Shown piece by piece: positions 50,557 to 59,202 of a stretch of 64,000 nt of DNA (position 1 is the first letter of the stretch; every line of letters begins with the position of its first letter). The translations under genes and the position numbers were made by a program. The notes beneath the pieces were generated by a model. That model had not been told where the DNA came from and did no database searches. It was given only the letters and a program-made list of their open reading frames with translations. The DNA comes from Brevibacillus_C sp046036945 (GTDB lineage Bacteria > Bacillota > Bacilli > Brevibacillales > Brevibacillaceae): positions 1-64,000 of the forward strand of contig NZ_JBJQOQ010000004.1 in assembly GCF_046036945.1 (NCBI RefSeq), read 5' to 3'.

Positions 50557-51945
50557 ATGAGTACAAACAGCAGCGTACAGCATAAACAGGAAACGTTAAT
50601 CGACAGATTGTCAGAAGTATATGAATACACCAACAAGGTGCTGGGATTGATTGCAAAAGAAGAGATTAGCAAAGACGAGGCAGAGTGGGTGACCAGGCAG
50701 ACGGTAGACAACTTCCGCGACCACGTCAACCCCGGCTTTCTCGCATACCGCAAATCGGTGACCAAGGATGGACAGTTCGCCGCCGTGGAATGGAAGGATT
50801 CAGGAGCCAACTGCTTCGTTGATGTGAACGGCAAAGAGTACATCGACTGTCTTGGCGGATTTGGCATTTACAACGTCGGCCACCGTCATCCGAAGGTCGT
50901 GCAGGCGGTCATCAACCAGTTGAACCGGCAAGCGCTGCACAGTCAGGATCTGCTGGACCCGCTCCGGGCGATGCTGGCGAAAATTCTCGCCGACATCACG
51001 CCTGGTGACTTGAAGTATTCCTACTTTGGCAACAGCGGCACCGAGACGATCGAGGCGGCGATCAAGCTGGCCAAAATGTACAGTGACCGCACCACCTTCA
51101 TTGCGACGACGAAAGCGTTCCACGGCAAGAGCCTGGGATCGCTGTCGGGTACGGCCAAAGGCGTCTTCCGCAAGCCGTTTTTGCCGATGATTCCCGGGTT
51201 CCGGCACGTCCACTTTGGCGACATCGACATGATGAGAAAGACCTTTGAAGCGTGCGCGCTGACCGGGGAAGACGTCGCAGCGGTCATTCTCGAGCCGATC
51301 CAGGGAGAGGGCGGGGTAAACCTTCCGCCGGACGGCTATCTGAAACAGGTGCGCGAGCTTTGCGACCAGTTCGGCGCCCTGTTGATCTTTGACGAAGTGC
51401 AAACCGGGATGGGACGCACAGGCAAGATGTTTGCGGCCGAGCATTACGGCGTCGTGCCCGACATCATGTGCCTGGCCAAGGCTTTTGGCGGCGGCATCAT
51501 GCCGGCCGGGGCTGTGGTCGCGACAGAGGAAGTGTTCAAAAGCTTCTTCCCCAATCCCTTCATGCATACGACGACGTTTGGCGGCAATCCGCTGGCATGT
51601 GCCGCAGCGATTGCGACCATTAACGTCCTGATCGAGGAGAATCTTCCGGCGAGAGCGGCCGAGCTGGGCGATTACATGCTGCAAGGGCTGCGCAGCGCGG
51701 CGGCCGATCATGCCGACAAGGTCATGGAAGTCCGCGGACTGGGACTGCTGATCGGCATCGAATTCCAGACGGATGAGATCGGGTACGAGGTATCCAAGGG
51801 CTTGTTCGATAAGGGCGTGCTTGTCGCCGGTACCCTGATCAATGCCAAGACGATCCGCATCGAGCCGCCGCTTACCATCACTTATCAGGAAGCGGACAAA
51901 GTAATCGCCGCCTTCAAACAGGTTCTGGATGCGATGCGCTCCTAA
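50557..51945 (+). CDS. patA: Putrescine-type class III aminotransferase
   Basis: A 462-aa PLP enzyme. It has the long N-terminus of putrescine aminotransferases (EVYEYTNKVLGLIAKEEISKDEA, seen as EYTNKVLGLIAKEE), FGNSGTETIEAAIKLAK, DEVQTGMGRTG and the PLP lysine in CLAKAFGGGIMP. It transfers the amino group of putrescine to 2-oxoglutarate. Length and N-terminus match E. coli PatA/YgjG. ATG at 50557 follows CAGGAGG. Confidence 0.88.
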   Translation: MSTNSSVQHKQETLIDRLSEVYEYTNKVLGLIAKEEISKDEAEWVTRQTVDNFRDHVNPGFLAYRKSVTKDGQFAAVEWKDSGANCFVDVNGKEYIDCLGGFGIYNVGHRHPKVVQAVINQLNRQALHSQDLLDPLRAMLAKILADITPGDLKYSYFGNSGTETIEAAIKLAKMYSDRTTFIATTKAFHGKSLGSLSGTAKGVFRKPFLPMIPGFRHVHFGDIDMMRKTFEACALTGEDVAAVILEPIQGEGGVNLPPDGYLKQVRELCDQFGALLIFDEVQTGMGRTGKMFAAEHYGVVPDIMCLAKAFGGGIMPAGAVVATEEVFKSFFPNPFMHTTTFGGNPLACAAAIATINVLIEENLPARAAELGDYMLQGLRSAAADHADKVMEVRGLGLLIGIEFQTDEIGYEVSKGLFDKGVLVAGTLINAKTIRIEPPLTITYQEADKVIAAFKQVLDAMRS

Positions 51946-51962
51946 ACAAATCTACGAACGAA

Positions 51963-51988
51963 AGAGGCTGGGTGACAGCCTCTTCTTT
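51963..51988 (+). terminator. Terminator after patA
   Basis: AGAGGCTG and CAGCCTCT form a stem followed by TCTTT. Confidence 0.8.
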
Positions 51989-52034
51989 AGTAGTATAAAA
52001 TTGTAGAAATAGTCAAGCATCTAGGGAGGCCTTT

Positions 52035-54170
52035 ATGGTTTCAAAGTGGTTTGTCAGGGAAGCGTATACCGTCACGATGGAGTCTACGGGCAACGATGTG
52101 TGGAAAATCATGTCGGAGTACAATGAGCCGTACGTGTTTATCACCGAGGGCGAACATGGAAGGGTTGTCGCTTTTATCCGCAATACCGACATGATGCCGT
52201 CGATCAGCGACAAGGAATGGATGAGCCGGCCGGCAGGCCAGCTTCCCTTTCGCACCAATCTGATGTTCATTCAGCGGGAAGCCGACATGCTGGACTTCAT
52301 CAAGGTACTGGGCGAAGAAGTGGTCGTCATCTTGAATCGCGACGGGCAGCTGGCGGGATATCTGCAGCGGGAAGACATTCTCTCCTACCTTTTGACCAAT
52401 CAGTCGAGCCATACGGACTGGATTCGTTCGCTGCTCAACTCCATCCCGATGGGGATCATCGTCGCGGATACTCATGGGCGAATAGAAAACTTCAGTTCGG
52501 AGGTCTTGCGGATGATCCGCCTCTCCCCCGAAGAATTGCGGCGGCAGCGGATCGGCGACATCTTCGATCAGGAGATTTTCGAAAAGGTAATCAGCCACGG
52601 CGAGGTGATCTTGAATCACATTATCGTGAATGAACGAATCGGCGTGCTGGCAGACTTTGGGCCGATCCGCAACAAACACGGCAGCGTGACGGGAGCAATC
52701 ATCGTTTTGCAGGATTTGCCCTATATCGAAAACATGGCGATGGAGCTGGAGTACGTCAAAAACCTGAACAAAGACCTGCAAGCCATCCTGTCTTCCATTT
52801 ACGACGAAATCCTGGTCGTGGACGGGAACGGAGTCCTGCTCCGCTACAGCGGCAATCTGATCAAGGACTTCTGGGAGATCGAGAAGGAGCAGTTGATCGG
52901 CATCAATCTGATGGAGCTTGAGCATGAAGGGACGTTTTTTGCCGCGATTGTCAAAATGGTCCTGGAACGGAAGCGAAAGATATCGGTCACCCAGGAGAGC
53001 CGCTCGGGGAAAAATGTGCTGGCCGTAGGCAATCCGGTGTTTGACGAAAAAGGCAAGCTGGAGCGGATCGTCATCGCCCTGCGCGACATTACGGAGACCG
53101 TGCTGTTAAAGGAAGAACTGCGGCACGCCAAGAAAATGTCGGAGCGGTATAAAAAGGAACTGGAAAACCTGCGCGACCAGAAGAATTACGTGCAGACCCG
53201 CCAGGTGATCTACGGCAGCGGAAAAATCGAAAAAGTGATGAAGTACATTCAAAAGGTGGCCAACGTCGCATCCACTGTCTTGCTTACCGGCGAGTCCGGG
53301 GTAGGAAAAGAGGTGTTCGCCCGGGCGATTCATGAGATCGGAGCGAGGCACAACAAGCCGTTTATCAAGGTAAACTGCGGGGCGATACCGGAAACGCTGC
53401 TGGAGAGCGAACTGTTCGGATACGAGAAGGGAGCTTTTACCGGGGCCAATGCCAACGGAAAGATCGGGTACTTTCAAATGGCAAATAAAGGAATCCTCTT
53501 CCTGGACGAGATCGCCGAGATGCCCTTGAGCTTGCAGGTAAAGCTGCTGCGGGTGCTGCAGGAGCGGGAAATCATTCCGGTGGGCGGCACCAAAGTGGAG
53601 GAAGTGGACGTACAGATTATCGCCGCAACCAATAAAAACCTGGAGAAAATGGTTGAACAGGGAAGCTTTCGCGAGGATCTCTACTACCGGCTAAACGTGA
53701 TCCCGATTCACATCCCGCCGCTGCGGGAGCGTCCGGAAGACATTCCGCTCCTCAGCTTGTACTTTCTGCAAAAGTTCAATGAAAAGTACGACAGAAAAAA
53801 TCAGTTGTCACAAGATGCGCTGGACGTGTTGGAATCGTATTCTTGGCCAGGCAATGTCCGCGAGCTGCAAAACATCATCGAACGTCTGTCGGTCACCTCG
53901 GATGAAGACCTGATCGACTCGTACCAGATCACGCCGCTGCTCAAAAAAGGCAAGAAAACGCATGTGCCGCGCCATATGCAAAAGATCGTTTCGTTAAAAG
54001 AAGCCACGAAAGCATTGGAGGAACAGTTGATCACTATGGCGATGGAAGAGTATAAAACGACGTCGCTGGCGGCAAAAGCGCTGGGCGTCAGCCAATCCAC
54101 CATCAGCAGAAAATACCAGGCGATTCAATGGAAGCGGGATCGAGGTGATGAGACTGGTGATTCACTTTGA
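52035..54170 (+). CDS. Sigma-54 enhancer-binding protein with CBS and PAS domains
   Basis: A 711-aa activator. Residues 1-120 are a CBS-like pair (REAYTVTMESTGNDVWKIM, NRDGQLAGYLQREDIL), then a PAS (about 125-230) and a second PAS (about 245-360). The AAA domain (about 395-630) has GESGVGKE, the sigma-54 contact loop GAFTGA and DEIAEMPL. A TyrR-like C-terminal HTH (TTSLAAKALGVSQSTISRKY) follows. It lies next to the polyamine genes and is the likely activator at their dyads. It may sense agmatine, putrescine or a nucleotide through the CBS part. Confidence 0.9.
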   Translation: MVSKWFVREAYTVTMESTGNDVWKIMSEYNEPYVFITEGEHGRVVAFIRNTDMMPSISDKEWMSRPAGQLPFRTNLMFIQREADMLDFIKVLGEEVVVILNRDGQLAGYLQREDILSYLLTNQSSHTDWIRSLLNSIPMGIIVADTHGRIENFSSEVLRMIRLSPEELRRQRIGDIFDQEIFEKVISHGEVILNHIIVNERIGVLADFGPIRNKHGSVTGAIIVLQDLPYIENMAMELEYVKNLNKDLQAILSSIYDEILVVDGNGVLLRYSGNLIKDFWEIEKEQLIGINLMELEHEGTFFAAIVKMVLERKRKISVTQESRSGKNVLAVGNPVFDEKGKLERIVIALRDITETVLLKEELRHAKKMSERYKKELENLRDQKNYVQTRQVIYGSGKIEKVMKYIQKVANVASTVLLTGESGVGKEVFARAIHEIGARHNKPFIKVNCGAIPETLLESELFGYEKGAFTGANANGKIGYFQMANKGILFLDEIAEMPLSLQVKLLRVLQEREIIPVGGTKVEEVDVQIIAATNKNLEKMVEQGSFREDLYYRLNVIPIHIPPLRERPEDIPLLSLYFLQKFNEKYDRKNQLSQDALDVLESYSWPGNVRELQNIIERLSVTSDEDLIDSYQITPLLKKGKKTHVPRHMQKIVSLKEATKALEEQLITMAMEEYKTTSLAAKALGVSQSTISRKYQAIQWKRDRGDETGDSL

Positions 54171-54387
54171 TGTCATCGCCCCGTTTGACGGAACAGTGGC
54201 CCGCATCCTGTTCGAGCAGGGAGACAAGGTAGAGCAGGGAGAGGCGATGTTTTCGCTCCATGTCAAAGGAGTCACTCATGAGATTCTCTCCCCGGTAACA
54301 GGATATGCCCACAGTCTGGAGGTATCGCCCGGCGATACGGTCATCTCCGGCATGATCCTCGTTCGCGTCGCCGAGATCAGCGGGTAG
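54148..54387 (+). CDS. Lipoyl/biotinyl-like single-domain protein lacking the lysine
   Basis: A 79-aa barrel-sandwich domain: APFDGTVARILFEQGDKVEQGE, then AMFSLHVKGVTHEILSPVTGYAHSLEVSPGD. It fits the biotinyl/lipoyl fold (turns GDKVEQGE and SPGDTV), but the lysine of the usual EAMKM or DK loop is replaced (EAMFS). It is thus unlikely to carry a cofactor. It overlaps the regulator gene end, suggesting translational coupling. Function unknown. Confidence 0.7.
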   Translation: MRLVIHFDVIAPFDGTVARILFEQGDKVEQGEAMFSLHVKGVTHEILSPVTGYAHSLEVSPGDTVISGMILVRVAEISG

Positions 54388-54817
54388 TGCTAGTGCTTCG
54401 CCCCATCCACAACAAACACGTGATGAGGACGAAAGCACAGAGCGCCAGCAGCGGAATGGTTATGAAACCGAGCCAGTTGATGTAATCCTGGTTGCAAGGT
54501 ACGCCTTGCGTGCAGGGCAGTACCTTGGCCAGGGCGGGAATTTTTTGCTCGGCATAGTGGTAGAGTGAAATGCACCCGCCGATGATGTTCAGCGGCAGCA
54601 GATACGAAATGAGGTTCCGGTCATTTCGGTAGCTTGCCATGCCGAGCAGCAGTGCCTGAGGATACATGAAAATGCGCTGAAACCAGCAGAGCTTGCAGGG
54701 AACGAAGCCGAGCACATCACTGAAGTACAGACTACCGCCGACAGCGACGAGCGATACCACCCAGGCCAAGTACAGGCAGTATTTTTTGCAGAAAGCGGAG
54801 AAACCTGTGTATGCCAT
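54377..54817 (-). CDS. bdbC: Disulfide bond formation protein, DsbB family
   Basis: A 146-aa four-helix membrane quinone-dependent thiol oxidase. It has CKLC (Cys41, Cys44) followed by WFQRIFMYPQ, the DsbB/BdbC hallmark, and a second pair at Cys102 and Cys108 in an external loop. It reoxidises BdbD, encoded just upstream. Its 3' end meets the lipoyl-like gene from the other strand. Confidence 0.92.
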   Translation of the reverse strand: MAYTGFSAFCKKYCLYLAWVVSLVAVGGSLYFSDVLGFVPCKLCWFQRIFMYPQALLLGMASYRNDRNLISYLLPLNIIGGCISLYHYAEQKIPALAKVLPCTQGVPCNQDYINWLGFITIPLLALCAFVLITCLLWMGRSTSTTR

Positions 54818-54819
54818 CG

Positions 54820-55527
54820 TTAGGATCCGCCCTTCACGGCCTGGTCGATCGCCGTTTTCAGCGCATTGTAGTCAAAGACGTTCTCAAACTTTTGACCGTT
54901 GATGAACAGAGTCGGCGTGCTTGTAACGCCGATTTTTTTGGCGTATGCGCTGTGCTCGTCCACCTCGTCCGCATGCGTTTTTTCCTGGATTTCCTGCTGC
55001 AGCTTGTCGTAGTCGATCGGCAGGTTTTCCTTGCGGGCCAGTTCTACCAGGAATTCCGGCTTGACCCACCCCGTATTCTCTTCCCCTTGGTTTTGATAGA
55101 CGGCATCGAGATATTTCCAGAAAGCTTCGTTGTTTTGATGGAAGACCGATTGGGCCGCGAATGCCGCCGTGTAGGAGTCGGGGCCGATGAACGCATCGTT
55201 CATAAAGTAGAAAGAGACGAGTCCCTTGTCGATGTAATCTTGCATCAACTGCGGCTTGATCTGCTGGTTGAACAGCTGGCAGGCCGGACACTGGTAATCG
55301 CCAAACTCGACGATTTTTACCGGAGCGTCCGCTTTTCCGAGCACCGGCAGCTTCTCGTAGGCAAACGGGACGGGATCAGAGCTGGGTTGGGTGATGACGA
55401 TGACAGCGATGATCGCTGCGATGCAAGCGCAGGTAATCCAGACGAGCCGCTTCATGTTTTTTTGCTGCTGTTCTTTCGGCATGCTGCGCGGGTTTTTTGA
55501 AGCTGCCTTTTTCACGGTATGGGCCAA
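54820..55527 (-). CDS. bdbD: DsbA-type thiol oxidase
   Basis: A 235-aa membrane-anchored thioredoxin-fold oxidase outside the cell. One helix (about 28-46) anchors it, the active site is CPAC (Cys80, Cys83) in GDYQCPACQLF, and the cis-proline loop is GVTSTPTLFING. The TTG at 55527 is chosen as it follows AGGAGG by eight bases; a longer open frame upstream crosses the peptidase gene and is not real. It acts with BdbC (three bases downstream). Confidence 0.9.
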   Translation of the reverse strand: MAHTVKKAASKNPRSMPKEQQQKNMKRLVWITCACIAAIIAVIVITQPSSDPVPFAYEKLPVLGKADAPVKIVEFGDYQCPACQLFNQQIKPQLMQDYIDKGLVSFYFMNDAFIGPDSYTAAFAAQSVFHQNNEAFWKYLDAVYQNQGEENTGWVKPEFLVELARKENLPIDYDKLQQEIQEKTHADEVDEHSAYAKKIGVTSTPTLFINGQKFENVFDYNALKTAIDQAVKGGS

Positions 55528-55573
55528 TGGAACTTCCTCCTTTTTTGGGCACTGCATCATGCAGTGTGAACGG

Positions 55574-56431
55574 TTATGCAGGCTGCGACAGGACGACGAA
55601 AAACACCGTCCACAACAGCAAAAGCACGTAGATTGACACCATGGTAGGCGCCGGGGGCAGTTGTAACGGGAACTCCGCCTCAGGGTCGAGGATGCGCTTG
55701 ATCCGGTAATTGATCGACGCTTCTGTAAAGGAGACGTGGGCAAACGGCTGCTGTGCCGGATTGCCCTGCTTCAACAGCTTGACTAATGCGCTCCCCAGGT
55801 GAACGGCAGTCCCCATGCGAACGATGGCATCGCTATCCGCGAGCACCTCTCTGATGATCTTATATTTTTGCTGCAGCCATTTTAAGATAGGGATATAGCA
55901 CAAGACAGACGCGAACAGAGACAGCAAAAAGGTTTTGAAAGGGTCTCCGTGCCTTTGATGGTACAGCTCGTGATAGATCACAGCTTCCAGTTCCTCTCGC
56001 TCCAGGGCGTGAAACAGTCCGGTTGAGAGAATGATCCTGGGATGGAACAAGCCCATCGTAAAGGCGAGCGGAGCCGGGTGGGATACCACCAGAAAATCGC
56101 GGTTATTGCTGCCGTATTTTTGATTAATCTCGTCTGTAAGCGCGGGATGGCGGCAGGTTTGCAGCTTGGTGTACATCTTCTTTGTCGCCAGCATCTGCTC
56201 TGCTGTTTTCCAGACGGCTGACAAAAGTGTATAAAAAACGAATGCATCGAGAACGTAGCCAAGCGAAGAGAGGCCAAGCAGGTGCATCCCGTTTTGGCAT
56301 ACTTGAATCAGGTTGAAGGCGATCTCCTGACCCAGCAGAATATGCAGGGCGTACATGCCCATTTGCAGGAGAATCGTACCGGCTATTAGCACACACGATA
56401 TAAAAATCAGCCTCGATCGACTTTTCCACAT
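55574..56431 (-). CDS. M56-family membrane metallopeptidase (BlaR1-like, no sensor domain)
   Basis: A 285-aa membrane peptidase with helices near 8-30, 40-75, 170-190 and 265-283 and the zinc motif HELYH (His154, Glu155, His158). It lacks the penicillin-binding domain of BlaR1. Such short M56 proteins inactivate a partner BlaI-type repressor, encoded three bases upstream in the operon. The signal is unknown. The placement before bdbD and bdbC suggests envelope redox or cell-wall stress. Confidence 0.85.
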   Translation of the reverse strand: MWKSRSRLIFISCVLIAGTILLQMGMYALHILLGQEIAFNLIQVCQNGMHLLGLSSLGYVLDAFVFYTLLSAVWKTAEQMLATKKMYTKLQTCRHPALTDEINQKYGSNNRDFLVVSHPAPLAFTMGLFHPRIILSTGLFHALEREELEAVIYHELYHQRHGDPFKTFLLSLFASVLCYIPILKWLQQKYKIIREVLADSDAIVRMGTAVHLGSALVKLLKQGNPAQQPFAHVSFTEASINYRIKRILDPEAEFPLQLPPAPTMVSIYVLLLLWTVFFVVLSQPA

Positions 56432-56434
56432 GTG

Positions 56435-56848
56435 TCATGTTTCCTTTTTTAATTCTTTTATTTTTTCCTCAAGCTTTTCCAAAAGCTCCTGATCCACTTC
56501 TTCCAGGGCGTCCAGCATATGGCTGACCGCAAGCGAGCCGAATTCCTCCAGCAGTTCATTGGTCAATTCTTTGGACTGCGCTTCCAAAAACTGTTCTCTG
56601 GTCAGGACAGGCCGGTACAAGGAGGCTCTTCCTTCCGAGCGTTTATGCAGAATTCCCTTTTCCGCCAATCGGTTGATGACCGTCATCACGGTGTTAAAGT
56701 TGGTCGTTTTTTCTTCTGCCAACTTTTGCTGAACATCTTTAATGGTCATTTCCGAGCCGTTCCACAAGATGTTCATGATCTTGGCTTCAAGCGGCCCGAA
56801 AAAGCGATTCAATCCGGTCTCGTGGAACTTGAAATTTTGAATTTTCAT
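56435..56848 (-). CDS. BlaI/MecI/CopY-family repressor
   Basis: A 137-aa winged-helix repressor (GPLEAKIMNILWNGSEMTIKDVQ, NFNTVMTVINRLAEKGILHK, seen here in parts of the DNA-binding domain) with a C-terminal dimerisation helix region. It starts the minus operon blaI-M56-bdbD-bdbC. The dyad at 56863 just upstream is its likely operator. Confidence 0.88.
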   Translation of the reverse strand: MKIQNFKFHETGLNRFFGPLEAKIMNILWNGSEMTIKDVQQKLAEEKTTNFNTVMTVINRLAEKGILHKRSEGRASLYRPVLTREQFLEAQSKELTNELLEEFGSLAVSHMLDALEEVDQELLEKLEEKIKELKKET

Positions 56849-56862
56849 CGGGCAAGCACCTC

Positions 56863-56881
56863 ACACTACGCATTGTAGTGT
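56863..56881. promoter_or_regulatory. BlaI-type operator dyad
   Basis: ACACTACGCATTGTAGTGT is a perfect 7-bp inverted repeat around five bases, containing the TACNNNNNGTA layout usual for BlaI/MecI operators. It lies 15 bases before the repressor start. Confidence 0.78.
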
Positions 56882-56937
56882 TTTGCTGACAGCTCGTCAA
56901 GCGCCTTTGCACATCCCCGCACCATTCGCATATTTTC

Positions 56938-56953
56938 ATCGCAAATTTGCGAT
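56938..56953. promoter_or_regulatory. Upstream activator dyad of the acyl-CoA operon
   Basis: ATCGCAAATTTGCGAT is a perfect 16-bp palindrome about 68 bp before the -24 box at 57014. It is the candidate binding site for the enhancer-binding protein at 59199. Confidence 0.68.
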
Positions 56954-57013
56954 ACCTTTTGCAGAATTACGAAACAGAGGCGCTCACCCCGCCGTACAAA
57001 CGTGGCGGGACAG

Positions 57014-57029
57014 TGGCACAGCACTTGCT
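57014..57029 (+). promoter_or_regulatory. Sigma-54 promoter of the cyclohexanecarboxylate-type operon
   Basis: TGGCACAGCACTTGCT is a full match to the RpoN consensus (TGGCAC, N5, TTGCT). Confidence 0.85.
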
Positions 57030-57118
57030 TTATCTGCTGATGAAAGGGGGGAGAGAAGGAGTCCATACGCTGTGATCTGATGATCGTGAATACTTCGTCA
57101 AGATGGAGGAGATGGGCT

Positions 57119-58756
57119 GTGAATTTACGAACTATTCTAACAAAGGAATATGTAGACAGGCATAAAACGCTTTGGCCGAACAAGACGATGATCGATTATC
57201 TCTCCGAGGCGATCCGAAAGTACCCTGACAAGACGGCAATCGTCGACCGCAAAAGCCGCTATACCTACCGGGAGTTGGGACATCTGGTCGACCGGGCGGC
57301 GCTCGGCTTGCTGGAGCTGGGGCTTTGCAAGGGGGATGTCATCTCCTTTCAACTGCCCAATTGGAACGAATTCGTGATTTTGCATCTCGCCGCGACGCGC
57401 ATCGGGGCTGTCAGCAATCCTCTGGTTCCGATCTACCGGGAACGGGAGATCGGCTACATGGTCGGGATGGCGGAAGCGAAGATGATCGCCATCCCTGATG
57501 AGTTTCGCGGGTTCCGCTATCCAGAGATGATTGAGCGCCTGCGGCCCAACTGGCCCGCGCTGCAGTCCGTGATCGTGGTCGGGGATCGCGTGCCGGCCGG
57601 GATGCATTCCTTCCACTCGCTAATGCAGGAGCCGTGGGAGGAGCGGCGCAGCCCTGCCGAACTGGAACAGATAACGCTTGACCCCAACGAAGTCACCGAA
57701 ATCATTTTTACCTCCGGAACGACGGGCGAGCCCAAGGGGGTTCTGCACACGCACAATACGCTTTGCGTGTCGCAGCAATTGATGATCGACCACTTGCAGA
57801 TGGGTGCGGACGATGTCGTCTTCATGGCCTCTACCTTTGCCCACCAGACCGGTTTTCTCTACGGCGTGAGGATGCCGATCCAGATGGGCGGCACAGGGGT
57901 ATACCAAGACGTCTGGAATCCCGCCGAATTCCTCCGTTTGATCGAACAGGAAAAGATCACGATGACGACGGCGGCGACTCCCTTTTTATTCGATACGACC
58001 CAGGCCGCAGAACGGCAACATCACGATTTGAGCTCTTTGCGGGTGTTCTCCGCGGTCGGCGCCCCCATTCCAAGGGCACTGGTACGGGAAGCGTCCGAGA
58101 AGCTGCCCTGCAAGATCTTGTCGGGGTGGGGGCAGACAGAAGACGGACTCGTCACCTTGACTTTCTTGACCGACCCGGAGGAGAAACTGGCGCAGACTGA
58201 CGGATACCCCTTTCCGGGAATGGAAGTGCGGGTTGTGGATGCAAACGGGGATCCCTGTCCGCCCAATGTCGAGGGCGATCTGTTGTGCCGCGGTCCGGCT
58301 CTGTTCGTCGGCTACCTGAAGCAGATCGAGTACACGCTTGGCCAATTTCGGGACGATTGGTTTATCACCGGTGACCGCGCGGTGATGGACGAGGACGGGT
58401 ATATCCGCATTGCCGGCCGCAGCAAGGACATCATCATCCGCGGCGGCGAAAATATCCCGGTCGCCTACGTGGAAAACGTGCTGCATGAACACCCCGATAT
58501 TTCCGTCGCCCAGCTTGTCGCGATTCCGGATCCGCGGCTTCAGGAGCGGGCCTGTGCCTACATCAGCATGAGACCGGGAAAACAGGCGCTCACCTTGGCG
58601 GAGCTGCAGCATTTTCTGCAGCAAAAAGGGGTGACCAAACAGTATTGGCCGGAGTATTTGGAGGTCATTGAAGAGGTTCCCAGAACACCAAGCGGCAAAA
58701 TCCAAAAATACGTCCTGCGGAACATGGCAAAACAGAAGGTGTCAGGACAGACGTGA
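57119..58756 (+). CDS. aliA: Acyl-CoA ligase, cyclohexanecarboxylate-CoA ligase-like
   Basis: A 545-aa AMP-forming acyl-CoA synthetase. P-loop IIFTSGTTGEPKGVLHTH is near 195, the GWGQTE adenine motif near 345, TGDRAVMDEDGYI near 415 and the catalytic lysine in PRTPSGKIQKY near 530. The start MNLRTILTKEYVDRH at a GTG (57119) follows GGAGGAGATGG. It is the first gene after the sigma-54 promoter and would activate the acid that the operon degrades. Overall it matches AliA-type ligases. Confidence 0.82.
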   Translation: MNLRTILTKEYVDRHKTLWPNKTMIDYLSEAIRKYPDKTAIVDRKSRYTYRELGHLVDRAALGLLELGLCKGDVISFQLPNWNEFVILHLAATRIGAVSNPLVPIYREREIGYMVGMAEAKMIAIPDEFRGFRYPEMIERLRPNWPALQSVIVVGDRVPAGMHSFHSLMQEPWEERRSPAELEQITLDPNEVTEIIFTSGTTGEPKGVLHTHNTLCVSQQLMIDHLQMGADDVVFMASTFAHQTGFLYGVRMPIQMGGTGVYQDVWNPAEFLRLIEQEKITMTTAATPFLFDTTQAAERQHHDLSSLRVFSAVGAPIPRALVREASEKLPCKILSGWGQTEDGLVTLTFLTDPEEKLAQTDGYPFPGMEVRVVDANGDPCPPNVEGDLLCRGPALFVGYLKQIEYTLGQFRDDWFITGDRAVMDEDGYIRIAGRSKDIIIRGGENIPVAYVENVLHEHPDISVAQLVAIPDPRLQERACAYISMRPGKQALTLAELQHFLQQKGVTKQYWPEYLEVIEEVPRTPSGKIQKYVLRNMAKQKVSGQT

Positions 58757-58770
58757 CAGGAGTGAACGAC

Positions 58771-59202
58771 ATGGCAAGCAAAACGATGGAGAAAATTTAC
58801 ATCGGGCAAATGGCCCGATTGCAGCGGACTTTTACCGAAGAAGATGTGAAGCGCTGCATCGCGTTGACGGGGGACGACAATGCTGTCTACCGGAGCGACG
58901 CGTTCCAGTGGGGGCCCTATCGGCCGGTCATTCCCGGATTGTTGAGCGAAGGGTTGATGACCGAGGTGATCACCAAAAAGCTCCCCGGCACCCCTGCCCT
59001 GCTGCTGCAAAAGGAACTGGTCTACTGTCATCCGGTCTACGTCGGAGACACGATCACGGCCGAGTTGGAAATCATCGATATCGACTTGAAGCGAAGCTGG
59101 ATCACATCCATGGTCCGCTGTCTGAACCAATTTGGCAGGGAAGTCGTAAAGGGGCAGGTCGTCGTCTTGGTCGTTGCCGACATGGATGAGCAGGTGGTGT
59201 GA
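58771..59202 (+). CDS. MaoC-like hotdog protein with altered active site
   Basis: A 143-aa single hotdog domain of the MaoC hydratase family (RTFTEEDVKRCIALTGDDNAVY at the start; VIPGLLSEGLMTEVI; HPVYVGDTITAELEI). The usual D-x-N-P-x-H catalytic motif reads D-D-N-A-V-Y (Asp35, Tyr40), so the histidine is missing. It could be a weak hydratase or a thioesterase-like or binding protein. ATG at 58771 follows AGGAGTGA. In this operon a hydratase for a cyclic enoyl-CoA is expected. Confidence 0.78.
   Translation: MASKTMEKIYIGQMARLQRTFTEEDVKRCIALTGDDNAVYRSDAFQWGPYRPVIPGLLSEGLMTEVITKKLPGTPALLLQKELVYCHPVYVGDTITAELEIIDIDLKRSWITSMVRCLNQFGREVVKGQVVVLVVADMDEQVV

Noticed and set aside
55528..55743. Longer BdbD start at 55743
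   Set aside because: The extension overlaps the M56 peptidase gene and reads as Cys/Ser/Arg-rich noise; the TTG with AGGAGG at 55527 is better.
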